A stretch of 64,000 nt of DNA from Sphingosinicella ginsenosidimutans (lineage in GTDB: Bacteria; Pseudomonadota; Alphaproteobacteria; Sphingomonadales; Sphingomonadaceae), in contig NZ_VOQQ01000001.1 in assembly GCF_007995055.1 (NCBI RefSeq), forward strand, positions 2,091,001 to 2,155,000. Direction: 5' to 3'. The position numbers and the translations under genes are program-made. Of the stretch, positions 49,189 to 57,940 are shown in pieces. Numbering within the stretch: position 1 is the stretch's first letter; the number at the start of each line of letters is the position of its first letter. The notes beneath the pieces are model-generated. The model was not told where the DNA came from, ran no database searches, and saw nothing but the letters and a program-made list of their open reading frames with translations.

Positions 49189-50706
49189 CTATTTCTTGAA
49201 CTTGTTCGGTAAGTTGAACGGTGCGCCGCCACGGCCCGGAAGACCAGGCAGGCCGCCCGGCGGAAGTCCCGGTCCGCCAAGGCCGCCAGGCCCGCCCATT
49301 CCGCCGGGGCCACCCATGCCGCCAGGACCGCCGAGGCCGCCGAGGCCACCCATGCCGCCGCCGCCGCCGCCGCCGAACATTGCGGCGAGCTTGCCGAGCC
49401 CGCCCATCTTCCGCAGCCGCTTCATCGCGGTCGACATTTCCTGGTGCATCTTCAGCAGGCGATTGACCTCCTGCACCGTCGTTCCCGATCCCTTGGCGAC
49501 GCGGATCTTGCGCTTGGCGTTGAGGATGTCGGGCTTGGCCCGCTCCTTCGGCGTCATCGAGGTGATGATCGCGTCGAGCCGGCCGAGCACATTGCCCTCC
49601 AGCACGCCGCTCTCGTTGATCTGGTTCTTGATCTTGCCCATGCCGGGAAGCATCCCGGCGAGCGCGCCAAGCCCGCCCATGCGCTGCATCTGCTGGAGCT
49701 GGGCGCGCAGGTCGTTCAGATCGAACTGGCCCTTGGCCATCTTGGCGGCGAGCGCCTCGGCCTCCTCGGCCTTGATCGTCTCCTGCGCGCGCTCGACCAG
49801 GCTGACGACGTCGCCCATGCCGAGGATCCGGCCCGCGACCCGCTCGGGATGGAAGGCCTCGAGCTTGTCGATCCCCTCGCCGACGCCGGCATATTTGATC
49901 GGCCGTCCGGTGACGGCGCGCATCGACAGCGCCGCGCCGCCGCGGGCGTCGCCATCCATCCTGGTCAGGATGACACCGCTGAGATCGATCTGGTCGGCGA
50001 AGCTCTTTGCGACATTGACCGCGTCCTGCCCGGTCATCGCATCGGCAACCAGGAGAACCTCTTGCGGCTCAGTGGCTTGCGCCACGGCCTTCATCTCGTC
50101 CATCAACGCCTGGTCGACGTGGAGGCGGCCGGCCGTGTCGAGCATCAGCACGTCGAAGCCCTGCAGCTTCGCGGCGTTGAGCGCGCGCCGGGCGATCTCG
50201 ACCGGCGGCTGGCCGGGAACGATCGGCAGCGTCGCGATATCCGCCTGGCGGCCGAGCACGGCGAGCTGCTCCTGCGCGGCCGGACGGGCGACGTCGAGCG
50301 ACGCCATCAGGACCTTCTTGCGGTCCTTTTCGGTGAGCCGCTTGGCGAGCTTGGCGGTGCTGGTCGTCTTGCCCGAGCCCTGGAGGCCGACCATCATCAC
50401 CACGGCCGGCGGCGTGACGGCGAGGTTCAGCCCTTCTTCCTCGCTGCCGAGCATCTCGACCAGCGCGTCATGGACGATCTTGACGACCTGCTGTCCGGGT
50501 GTGACCGAGCGCAGCACCTGCTGGCCGACCGCCTCTTCGGTCGCCTTGTCGACGAAAGTCCGCACGACGGGGAGGGCGACATCGGCTTCGAGCAGGGCGA
50601 TCCGCACTTCGCGCATCGCAGCGCGGACATCGGCCTCGGTCAGCGCGCCGCGGCCGCGCAGCCGGTCGAACACGCCGGACAGGCGATCTCCCAGGCTTTC
50701 GAACAT
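49189..50706 (-). CDS. ffh: Signal recognition particle protein Ffh
   Basis: The product is 505 residues. The N domain starts MFESLGDRLSGVFDRLRGRG. The GTPase G domain has MVGLQGSGKTTSTAKLAKRL, DTAGRLHVDQALMDEM and GVILTRMDGDARGGAALSMR. The M domain contains the Met-rich LAGMLPGMGKIKNQI and LNAKRKIRVAKGSGTTVQEV for 4.5S RNA and signal-peptide binding. The C-terminus ends in a Gly/Met/Pro-rich repeat tract (MGGPGG units). It targets membrane proteins co-translationally with FtsY. It heads the ffh-rpsP-rimM operon. Confidence 0.97.
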   Translation of the reverse strand: MFESLGDRLSGVFDRLRGRGALTEADVRAAMREVRIALLEADVALPVVRTFVDKATEEAVGQQVLRSVTPGQQVVKIVHDALVEMLGSEEEGLNLAVTPPAVVMMVGLQGSGKTTSTAKLAKRLTEKDRKKVLMASLDVARPAAQEQLAVLGRQADIATLPIVPGQPPVEIARRALNAAKLQGFDVLMLDTAGRLHVDQALMDEMKAVAQATEPQEVLLVADAMTGQDAVNVAKSFADQIDLSGVILTRMDGDARGGAALSMRAVTGRPIKYAGVGEGIDKLEAFHPERVAGRILGMGDVVSLVERAQETIKAEEAEALAAKMAKGQFDLNDLRAQLQQMQRMGGLGALAGMLPGMGKIKNQINESGVLEGNVLGRLDAIITSMTPKERAKPDILNAKRKIRVAKGSGTTVQEVNRLLKMHQEMSTAMKRLRKMGGLGKLAAMFGGGGGGGMGGLGGLGGPGGMGGPGGMGGPGGLGGPGLPPGGLPGLPGRGGAPFNLPNKFKK

Positions 50707-50952
50707 ATCGGCGTCGCTCCTTGACCCTGGCCTGGCGCCAAACGGAAAAACGCCGGCGGGCGAAACCTCGCCGGCCAGCGTGCGTCCGTGACGCTTCAGC
50801 TCTCACCCTTGCGGGATGGCGGGCACATAGCGGCGGACGGCGAAGAAGGCAAGATCGCGCCGCCGCGCCATCATTACCGAAAATTCACCCGCCGCCCACC
50901 GTGGCGTCACCCTCGGCTTGGTAAACAGCGCACCATCGAGGGGACGTTCGAA

Positions 50953-53900
50953 TTGACCAAGCCGGTTTTCCTGGATCCCACCGGCCGCCGTGGGCGGTGG
51001 ACATGGTCGTCGCTCGCGGCGCTGGTGCTGATCGTGCTCGGCGCGGGGGCGCTGTTCGCCTTCACCATCGCCGACGTGCCCATTCCCGGGCCGCTGCCGC
51101 TCCGGATGGAGCAGGCGCAGCTTCATGCGCTGGCCGATTCCATGGGTCGGGCGGGCCGCCATCTCGGCCGCCGCGCGGCGCGCGCGCTCGGCGCGACCTG
51201 GGTGCCGGCCGCGCCCGCGCATGGCGCGCACGGGCGGCAGATCGTCACCGGCTTCTACGTCCCCTGGGACGATGCCAGCCGCGCCTCGCTCGCCGCCCAT
51301 GTCTCGGACATGGACTGGGTCGTGCCGGCCTTCGGCTTCGTCACCGGCCCGGCGCACCAGCTTCGCGTCGTCGCCGATCCGCGCTTCGATTCGGTCATCG
51401 CCAATGTGGCGCAGCGCCCCGCGGTGCTGCCGATGGTCCAGAATGCCCGCAACGGGCAATGGGACGGCGCGGGGTTCGCCGCCCTGCTGCGCGATCCCGC
51501 CGCCCGCGCCCGCCTGCTCGACGGCGTCCAGGCGATGGTCGCGGCCAGGCACGGGGCGGGCGTCGTCTTCGATTTCGAGGAGCTGCCGGTGAGCGCGCAG
51601 CGCGACTATCTGCGCTTCATCGCCGAGGCCCATGCCCGCTTCGCGCCGCAGCATCTCACCGTCGCCATGGCGGCGCCGGTCGGCGATGCCGACTGGAATT
51701 TGCGCGCCTACGCCCAGGTCGCCGACAAGCTGTTCCTGATGCTCTATGACGAACATTGGGCGAGCGGCGATGCCGGCCCGATCGCCTCGCAGGCCTGGTT
51801 CGTCACCCATCTCCAGCAATCGGTGCGCGCCGTGGGGGCGGACAAGGCGATCGCGACCGTCGCCAATTACGGCTATGACTGGACGCCCGGCCAGGCCGCC
51901 GAGGCGATGACGGTCGAGGAGGCGTGGCTCGCCGCGCATGACAGCGACGCGCCGATCCGCTTCGACAGGGCGAGCGGCAATGCCCATTTCGATTATGAGG
52001 AAAACGGCGTCGCCCACCATGTCTGGCTGCTCGACGCGGCGAGCGGCTGGAACCAGCTTCGCGCCGCCCATCTCGAAGGGGTGTCGGGCGTCGCGCTGTG
52101 GCGGTTGGGGAGCGAGGATCCGAGCATCTGGAACGCGCTTCGCGGCTTCACCCGGGCCGCCGTCCCCGATCTCTCGCGGATCACCATGCCCGGCGATGTC
52201 GATGTCGAGGGCAATGGCGAGATTCTGCGGATCGACGCGACGCCCACCGTCGGCAACCGGATCGTCGCGCCCGATCGGCTCGGGCTGATCCGCGATGAAC
52301 GCTACCGGTCGCTGCCGACTCCCTATGTCGTGCGGCGCACCGGCTACCGGCCGGGCGAGGTCGCGCTGACCTTCGACGACGGCCCGGACCCAGACTGGAC
52401 GCCGCGCATCCTCGACATCCTTCAGTCCCGGCATGTCCCGGCGACCTTCTTCGTCGTTGGCGAGAACGCGCTCGCTCATCCGCGCATCCTGAACCGGATC
52501 GTCGCCCAGGGGGACGAGATCGGCAGCCACAGCTACACCCACCCGAATTTCGCGACGCTGTCCCAGGGCATGGCGGGGATCGAGCTCAACACGACCGAGC
52601 GGCTGGTCGAAGCATATACCGGGCGCGGCATGCGCCTGTTCCGCGCGCCCTATTTCGGCGACGCCGAGCCGACGACCGCGGACGAGCTCGGCCCGGCGCT
52701 GGAGGCGCAGCGGCGCGGCTATATCAATGTCGGCCTGCACGTCGATCCGGACGACTGGAAGCGGCCGGGCGTCGACGCGATCGTCGATCGGGCGATCCGC
52801 GAGGTCGAGGCCGGCAATGCCGCGCGGTCCGGCCAGATCATCCTCCTCCACGACGGCGGCGGCGATCGCTCGCAGACGATCCAGGCGCTGCCGAGGATCA
52901 TCGATGCGCTGCGCGCGCGCGGCTATCGCTTCGTGCCGGTCTCGGCGCTCGCCGGGCTGACCGCCGACGAAGTGATGCCGGTGGTGCAGGGCAGGGACCT
53001 GCTCGAAGTGCGCGCGGACGTCGCCATCTTCATGGCGCTGGCCGGGCTCGCCGCCTTCCTCAGCTTCCTGTTCACGCTTGCCATCGGCCTCGGCCTCATG
53101 CGGGCGGTCGCACTCGCACTGCTCGCCGTGCGCGCGCCGAAGGAGTCGCCGCCGGCGGCGCCCGTCGACCAGCGGATCTCGGTCCTGATCCCGGCCTATA
53201 ACGAGGCGCGCGTGATCGAGGCGTCGGTCCGCCGCGTGCTGGCAAGCACCGGCGCCGATATCGAGGTGATCGTTATCGACGACGGATCGAAGGACGAGAC
53301 GAGCGCGATCGTCGCGCGCGCCTTTGCCGGCGATCCGCGGGTGCGCCTGCTGACGCTGGCGAATGGCGGCAAGGCCAATGCGCTCAATCGCGGCCTCGCG
53401 CTCGCGACCGGCGCGATCGTCGTCGCGCTCGATGCCGACACCCAGTTCGAGCCGGAGACGATCGCACGGCTCGCGCGCTGGTTCGCCGATCCGGGCATCG
53501 GCGCGGTCGCCGGCAACGCCAAGGTGGGCAACAGGGTCAACCTCGTCACCCGCTGGCAGGCGATCGAATATGTGACCGCGCAGAATCTGGAGCGGCGCGC
53601 GCTGGCGCGATTGGGCGCGATCATGGTGGTGCCCGGCGCGGTCGGCGCCTGGCGCCGCGCCGCGCTCGACCAGGTCGGCGGCTTCCCGATGGAGACGCTG
53701 GCGGAGGATCAGGATCTCACCATCGCCGTCCAGCGGGCGGGCTGGCGGATCGCCAACGATGTCGATGCGATCGCCTGGACCGAATCCCCGGCGACGCTCG
53801 GCGGCCTCGCCAGGCAACGCTTCCGCTGGGCGTTCGGAACGCTCCAGTGCCTGTGGAAGCATCGCGCGATCCTTCGCGAGGGCCGGCCGCGCGGGCTCGC

Positions 53901-54294
53901 GCTCATCGGCCTGCCGCAGGCCTGGCTGTTCCAGATCGCTTTCTCGCTCGTCTCCCCGGTGATCGACCTCGCCTTGGTGTTCAGCCTCTTCATGACCTGG
54001 GGCCGGATCGAGCAGCACGGCTGGGCGCAGACGCAGACCGATCTCGGCTGGATCGCCTTCTTCTGGACCCTGTTCGTCCTCGTCGATCTTGCCTGCGGCT
54101 GGGCCGCGTTCCGGCTGGACGAGCGCGAGCGGCGCTTCCCCGCCTTGCTGCTGATCGCGCAGCGCTTCGTCTATCGGCAGATCATGTACTGGGTGGTGCT
54201 GAAGGCGGTCGGCGCGGCGCTTCGCGGACGCTGGGTCGGGTGGGGCAAGCTCGAACGCACCGGCCGGATGACCGCGGGCGCGATCCGCGCCTAG
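50953..54294 (+). CDS. Trifunctional GH18-like / NodB deacetylase / GT2 glycosyltransferase
   Basis: The product is 1113 residues from a TTG at 50953, since the preceding residues look non-coding and GAGGGG lies upstream. After an anchor helix (WSSLAALVLIVLGAGALFAF), residues about 85-420 form a GH18-like domain with FDFEELPV holding the catalytic acid and LFLMLYDEHWASGD. A NodB polysaccharide deacetylase follows (VALTFDDGPDPDWTPRIL, GSHSYTHPNF). After another helix pair comes a processive GT2 with VIVIDDGSKDE, ALDADTQFEPET, LAEDQDLTIAV and QRFRWAFGT. This joins PgaB-like and PgaC-like functions in one chain. A role in making and modifying an N-acetylglucosamine-type polymer is likely. Confidence 0.9.
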   Translation: MTKPVFLDPTGRRGRWTWSSLAALVLIVLGAGALFAFTIADVPIPGPLPLRMEQAQLHALADSMGRAGRHLGRRAARALGATWVPAAPAHGAHGRQIVTGFYVPWDDASRASLAAHVSDMDWVVPAFGFVTGPAHQLRVVADPRFDSVIANVAQRPAVLPMVQNARNGQWDGAGFAALLRDPAARARLLDGVQAMVAARHGAGVVFDFEELPVSAQRDYLRFIAEAHARFAPQHLTVAMAAPVGDADWNLRAYAQVADKLFLMLYDEHWASGDAGPIASQAWFVTHLQQSVRAVGADKAIATVANYGYDWTPGQAAEAMTVEEAWLAAHDSDAPIRFDRASGNAHFDYEENGVAHHVWLLDAASGWNQLRAAHLEGVSGVALWRLGSEDPSIWNALRGFTRAAVPDLSRITMPGDVDVEGNGEILRIDATPTVGNRIVAPDRLGLIRDERYRSLPTPYVVRRTGYRPGEVALTFDDGPDPDWTPRILDILQSRHVPATFFVVGENALAHPRILNRIVAQGDEIGSHSYTHPNFATLSQGMAGIELNTTERLVEAYTGRGMRLFRAPYFGDAEPTTADELGPALEAQRRGYINVGLHVDPDDWKRPGVDAIVDRAIREVEAGNAARSGQIILLHDGGGDRSQTIQALPRIIDALRARGYRFVPVSALAGLTADEVMPVVQGRDLLEVRADVAIFMALAGLAAFLSFLFTLAIGLGLMRAVALALLAVRAPKESPPAAPVDQRISVLIPAYNEARVIEASVRRVLASTGADIEVIVIDDGSKDETSAIVARAFAGDPRVRLLTLANGGKANALNRGLALATGAIVVALDADTQFEPETIARLARWFADPGIGAVAGNAKVGNRVNLVTRWQAIEYVTAQNLERRALARLGAIMVVPGAVGAWRRAALDQVGGFPMETLAEDQDLTIAVQRAGWRIANDVDAIAWTESPATLGGLARQRFRWAFGTLQCLWKHRAILREGRPRGLALIGLPQAWLFQIAFSLVSPVIDLALVFSLFMTWGRIEQHGWAQTQTDLGWIAFFWTLFVLVDLACGWAAFRLDERERRFPALLLIAQRFVYRQIMYWVVLKAVGAALRGRWVGWGKLERTGRMTAGAIRA

Positions 54295-55217
54295 AGCGCG
54301 CGCTCCAGCCAGCCGCGGTTCGCCCGAAGCCGCTCGGCCTCGGCGGCGCTGAGCCGGGCAATGAGAGGTTCGGGCGATCGCTCGCCGCGCGCCAGGATTT
54401 CGAGCCCGTCATCGATATCGGGCTCGGCGGCGGCAAGCTCGCGCAGCGCGGTGAAGCGGATGCGGGCGCACGGATGGCCGGCCGCGAAATCCTCGACCAG
54501 GTCGCGCGCATTTCCGTCCGGAAAGTTCGCGGCCAGCGCCAGCAGCGCCTCGGTCGAGGTCACGTTGAGCATCCCCGCAATCTCGCATTTCGCAACGTCG
54601 AAGCGGAACTGGTCCGCAAAATTGAGGGCCGGATCGCTCTCCATGATGTTGATCGAAATCGACATCTCGTCCGCCGGCAGCTGCAGGTGGACATCGCGAT
54701 GCGCGCGATAGAGCATCACCTTGCCCTGTTCGAGCCGCGCGCGCTCGACGAAGCGCAGGTCCACCTTCTCGCCCGGATAGCCGACCACGTCGGACCGGTC
54801 ATATTCGTAATAGTCGCTCCAATAGCCCGGCCCGAAATAGCCGACGGTCAGGAACGAGAAATTGTGATCGTGCGGGACGTGGTAGAAGAAGGGGCCGGGT
54901 CCGCTCGCCTTGAAGATCGGATCGCGCGGTCCGGGCCAGAAATTGGCGCGGATGAAATAGGCCTCGCTCGCCCGGTGCAGCATCAGCACCTGCGGCGTGT
55001 AGCCATTGGCCTCGTCCTGGCGCGCGCAGCGGTCCTTGAGCTCCGCGACGGCGAGATCGGCGAGGAAGCTGCGATTGGCGGCGAGGCGCTTCAGCAGCGG
55101 CGCCACCGCGACGAAGCTTTCCTCGTCGCGCGGATCGAAGCGTGAGTCGTCGAGCGCGGCGATGAAATCGCCGAAATCGATCGGCGCCGCCTCCTCAAGG
55201 TCGATCACGCGCGGCAT
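54291..55217 (-). CDS. Conserved protein of unknown function with cupin-like His motif
   Basis: The product is 308 residues. A helical N-terminus (PIDFGDFIAALDDSRFDPRD) is followed by a beta-rich central part, YHVPHDHNFSFLTVGYFGPG with HDH, then GKVMLYRAHRDVHLQLPADE. The spacing of these histidines resembles a metal-binding cupin. The C-terminus (residues 220-300) is helical and HEAT-like. I know of no function. Its ATG overlaps the stop of the upstream HEAT-type gene as TGATG. It ends 4 bases into the polysaccharide gene, convergent. Last gene of the ECF operon. Confidence 0.7.
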   Translation of the reverse strand: MPRVIDLEEAAPIDFGDFIAALDDSRFDPRDEESFVAVAPLLKRLAANRSFLADLAVAELKDRCARQDEANGYTPQVLMLHRASEAYFIRANFWPGPRDPIFKASGPGPFFYHVPHDHNFSFLTVGYFGPGYWSDYYEYDRSDVVGYPGEKVDLRFVERARLEQGKVMLYRAHRDVHLQLPADEMSISINIMESDPALNFADQFRFDVAKCEIAGMLNVTSTEALLALAANFPDGNARDLVEDFAAGHPCARIRFTALRELAAAEPDIDDGLEILARGERSPEPLIARLSAAEAERLRANRGWLERAL

Positions 55218-56080
55218 CAGGCCGCCTCCCGCACCGCGGCCGGCCCGCTCAAAAGGTCCAGCGTCGCGCGCGCCGCTTCGCGCACGTCCATATGCGGATC
55301 GTTGCTCGACAAGAGCCGGAGATAGGGAAGGGCCGCCTCGGCATCGATCGCGATGAGCTCGCGCATCGCGTGCCAGCGCACGAAGAAGCTTCGATGGTCG
55401 AGCAGGGCGGCGATGGCCGGGAAGGCCGCTTCCGCCTCCAGCAGTCGCGCGAGCGTCGCCACCATCTGCAGGCGCGAATCGCCCTCCTCGACGGCGCTGC
55501 AGCCCAGATAGGCGCCCGTCGCGGCATCATATTCGACGCTCACCGGTGCTTCGGTCCGGATCGTCGCGTTGACGAGCAGCAGGTTCGATCGCGCGGCTTC
55601 GATGACGAAGCTTTCGCGGCGGCCGTCGATGACGAGACTTTCGCCGTCCGCGACGGGCCGGCGTCCCGTCTCGCGGCAGGTTCCTGCATCGGCGGCGCGA
55701 AAGTCGAGGCCGATCGGCGGCGCTTCCCATAAGGACAGGACGGCGCCCCCCGCCTTGACGAAGCGGATGACGTTGATCTCGCCGGAAAAGCCGATCGAGC
55801 CGGACCGTGGCCGGTTCTTCTTCGCGGCGAGCGCCGCGGCGTGAACGACATCGATCGTGAGGCGCAGGTAAGGCCGGTCGACCACGACAAGGCCCGCGCG
55901 CAGATCGTTGCGCGCCGGCCGCATCGGCACCATGAACAGCGGGTCGCGGCGAAGCGTCTTCGCCGCGTCCGCGATCAACGGCCCGATCCAGCTGTCATCG
56001 GCCAGCAGCTCGCGCGTGGCCTGGGCGCGGGCATCGGGATCGCCGATGTCCGCCAGCGCTGCAATGCGGCCTTTGTCCAT
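55217..56080 (-). CDS. HEAT-repeat-like protein of unknown function
   Basis: The product is 287 residues from ATG 56080. Residues 40-200 are a mixed domain with LRRDPLFMVPMRPARNDLRA and SGEINVIRFVKAGGAVLSLW. Residues 210-280 are HEAT-like helices (AIAALLDHRSFFVRWHAMRE, NDPHMDVREAARATLDLL). There is no signal peptide. Both its start and stop are part of TGATG overlaps with its neighbours, so it is strictly co-translated with the small membrane protein before it and the cupin-like protein after it. Function unknown. Confidence 0.7.
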   Translation of the reverse strand: MDKGRIAALADIGDPDARAQATRELLADDSWIGPLIADAAKTLRRDPLFMVPMRPARNDLRAGLVVVDRPYLRLTIDVVHAAALAAKKNRPRSGSIGFSGEINVIRFVKAGGAVLSLWEAPPIGLDFRAADAGTCRETGRRPVADGESLVIDGRRESFVIEAARSNLLLVNATIRTEAPVSVEYDAATGAYLGCSAVEEGDSRLQMVATLARLLEAEAAFPAIAALLDHRSFFVRWHAMRELIAIDAEAALPYLRLLSSNDPHMDVREAARATLDLLSGPAAVREAA

Positions 56081-56313
56081 CACCCGGTCCTAAGATAGGC
56101 GGCGGCGAGGGTGCGCCACAGGTACAGCACGGCGGCGGTCAGGAGGGATACGATGAGAATGGACGAGAAGTAGTAGCGCTGGACGAACCCGCGAACTCTG
56201 TTTCGCAACGGCCGACGACGCCTGGGCGGTCGGCCGATGCTCGCGGTCATGGTCGGCTTTGGCTCGTTGCGGGGGCCGTCGCCATTCCAACCGCCTCCCG
56301 CTTCAGAAGTCAT
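56080..56313 (-). CDS. Small single-pass membrane protein
   Basis: The product is 77 residues with a basic stretch GRPPRRRRPLRNRVRGFVQR before one helix YYFSSILIVSLLTAAVLYLW, so the N-terminus should be inside. No family is recognised. Its stop overlaps the next ATG as TGATG. A possible internal ATG at residue 22 would give a shorter protein. Confidence 0.65.
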   Translation of the reverse strand: MTSEAGGGWNGDGPRNEPKPTMTASIGRPPRRRRPLRNRVRGFVQRYYFSSILIVSLLTAAVLYLWRTLAAAYLRTG

Positions 56314-56343
56314 GCCGTTTCCCCGACCCTGTCCGGTGGCGCT

Positions 56344-56499
56344 TCAGGCCATCATGTAAACGGCGACCGTGGCGGCAACGCCGAGACACACGACGCCACC
56401 GACTTCCTGCCGCTTGTGGCTCGTCGACAGCGCTACGCTCGTCGCGATCTCCGGCAGATTTTCGAAGTCGATGCGCACGTTCCCATTGTCTTTCTTCAT
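56344..56499 (-). CDS. 51-residue peptide with hydrophobic C-terminus
   Basis: I take ATG 56499 because GGGGAAGG lies 5 bases upstream. The peptide starts MKKDNGNVRIDFENLPEIAT, a polar segment with a DFENLPEIA core, and ends in a hydrophobic GGVVCLGVAATVAVYMMA with one Cys. It is either a tiny membrane protein or a precursor with a leader and a hydrophobic core. It stands between an anti-sigma-like gene and the 77-residue protein. No family is known to me. Confidence 0.6.
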   Translation of the reverse strand: MKKDNGNVRIDFENLPEIATSVALSTSHKRQEVGGVVCLGVAATVAVYMMA

Positions 56500-56581
56500 G
56501 TTGCCTTCCCCATCTTTTCTTATGGGTACGGCTCTTCGCATCGAAAAATTGATACTTTGCTAACGGGCCGGGGAACGTCGT

Positions 56582-57193
56582 CTATTCGGCCTCGTCTCGC
56601 TCGCTTCGATAAGCCTCGCGGAGACGCAGGAGTCGTCTCAGTTCGTCGCCGCTGCGCGCGTGGCTGCGCGCATAATCCACCATCATGATCGTCAGGACGA
56701 CGCCGCACACGCCGATCACAATCCAGCTGCTCCAGGGCGGAAGATGGAATTTCGCGGCGAGGATGCCGCGGGCCGGGCCGCGGATCGTCACGAGCAGCGC
56801 AAGGATCGGGACCATCGTCGGCCCGGCGATCAGGTTGAATCGCGCGCGCTTGCGCGTTGCCTCGGCGCGCTCGATCGACTGGTCGAGCATCTCCTCGGTC
56901 GTGCCGGTCAGCATCCCGATTTCCGTCTCGCGAAGCTTGCGGTTGCGAACAAAGACATAGAGCAGGAACAGCAGCACCCCGATCGCGACCAGGAGCGTCT
57001 TCGGATTGTGATTGATGATGACGAGCGCGACCATGGCGGCGCACGCAACGACCGCGCCCAACGTGTCCGCGATCTGCGCCCGGCGCGCGCGGCGGCTGAG
57101 CGCGGAGGCGGTTTGGCGCATCCGCTCGATTTCCTCCGGATCGGGATCCTGGCGCCACAGCTCGCCGAGCCGATCGAGATCGAAATCAGTCAT
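56582..57193 (-). CDS. Membrane protein partner of ECF sigma factor (candidate anti-sigma)
   Basis: The product is 203 residues. The N-terminal 45 residues (MTDFDLDRLGELWRQDPDPE) are soluble and could bind sigma. Helices follow at about 45-61, 66-82, 120-140 and 155-173. Coiled stretches such as TEEMLDQSIERAEATRKRAR lie between. There is no canonical zinc-finger HxxxCxxC motif. It starts in an ATGA overlap with the sigma gene, the standard layout for a membrane anti-sigma factor. That role is inferred from position. Confidence 0.7.
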   Translation of the reverse strand: MTDFDLDRLGELWRQDPDPEEIERMRQTASALSRRARRAQIADTLGAVVACAAMVALVIINHNPKTLLVAIGVLLFLLYVFVRNRKLRETEIGMLTGTTEEMLDQSIERAEATRKRARFNLIAGPTMVPILALLVTIRGPARGILAAKFHLPPWSSWIVIGVCGVVLTIMMVDYARSHARSGDELRRLLRLREAYRSERDEAE

Positions 57194-57702
57194 CGGGCCT
57201 GCTCCATGATCGCCTTCAGCGCCGCCTTGGCGCGCGACAGGCGAAGCGCCAGCGCGTTGGGCGCGATGTCGAGCATCTGGGCGATCTCGCCATAATCGAA
57301 GCCTTCGAGAACGAGGACGATGACCTGCCGCTGCGGGAGCGGCAGCTTCCTAGTCGCATCGAGCAGCACGCGTCTGTCGCTCGCCTCCATCGCTTTCTGC
57401 TCCGGATCGGGCTCGTCGGCCTCCAGCCCCTCGTTCAGCTCGGCCACCGGGGGCAGCCTCACCTGCCGTGCGACGAAGGAGATCGACCGGTTCTGCGCGA
57501 TCCGGGCGATGAAGGTGCGCAGCGACGAATCGGCACGGAAGGAAGGCAGCGCCTGCCAGATGGCGAGGAAGATCTGCTGGGTCAGGTCTTCGCGAAGCGC
57601 CGGATCGGCCTCGTACGACATCGCGATGCGCGAGATCAGCGCGCCGTGATCGGCGACGATCTGCTCGAACGGCGGCAGCGCGCCGCCTTCGTGCTGCGTC
57701 AT
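57190..57702 (-). CDS. ECF-type RNA polymerase sigma factor
   Basis: The product is 170 residues. Region 2 shows LREDLTQQIFLAIWQALPSF and RTFIARIAQNRSISFVARQV. Region 4 shows KLPLPQRQVIVLVLEGFDYG and EIAQMLDIAPNALALRLSRA, the helix-turn-helix that reads the -35 box. It lacks the regions 1 and 3 of housekeeping sigma factors. It heads a six-gene leftward operon, and probably activates its own transcription. The inducing stress is unknown. Confidence 0.92.
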   Translation of the reverse strand: MTQHEGGALPPFEQIVADHGALISRIAMSYEADPALREDLTQQIFLAIWQALPSFRADSSLRTFIARIAQNRSISFVARQVRLPPVAELNEGLEADEPDPEQKAMEASDRRVLLDATRKLPLPQRQVIVLVLEGFDYGEIAQMLDIAPNALALRLSRAKAALKAIMEQAR

Positions 57703-57940
57703 TGTCGTTCGCGCGAGGTCAAGCAGCGTCCCTTATTGCTGCATTATTTCGGCGCAACATAGCAGAGACCAAGTTGTCGCGCGCCCCCCACGCTGTTCCT
57801 GAACAGGACAGTGCGAAGAAACGCCGCCGGATTGAAAAATCGTTACTGCCCGGCCGGTTGCCGCATGATTTTTCTCTGGCGAGGAAGAGATCGGGGGACT
57901 AGCAATCGGCGCCACCTTACGCCTTCACGAAGGATCACCC

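Noticed and set aside
49210..49370. Short tandem repeat or CRISPR-like array
   Set aside because: The repetition is the Gly-Met-Pro tail of Ffh in frame; there are no spacers of constant length.
50803..54018. 1071-residue minus-strand open frame
   Set aside because: It is antisense to the GH18/NodB/GT2 gene and made of Arg/Asp/Ala-rich sequence typical of shadows in high-GC DNA.
57790..57830. ECF-type promoter (GGAAC-like box) upstream of the sigma gene
   Set aside because: A GGAAC occurs on the minus strand near 57800, but no convincing -10 partner at the right spacing could be settled by eye.
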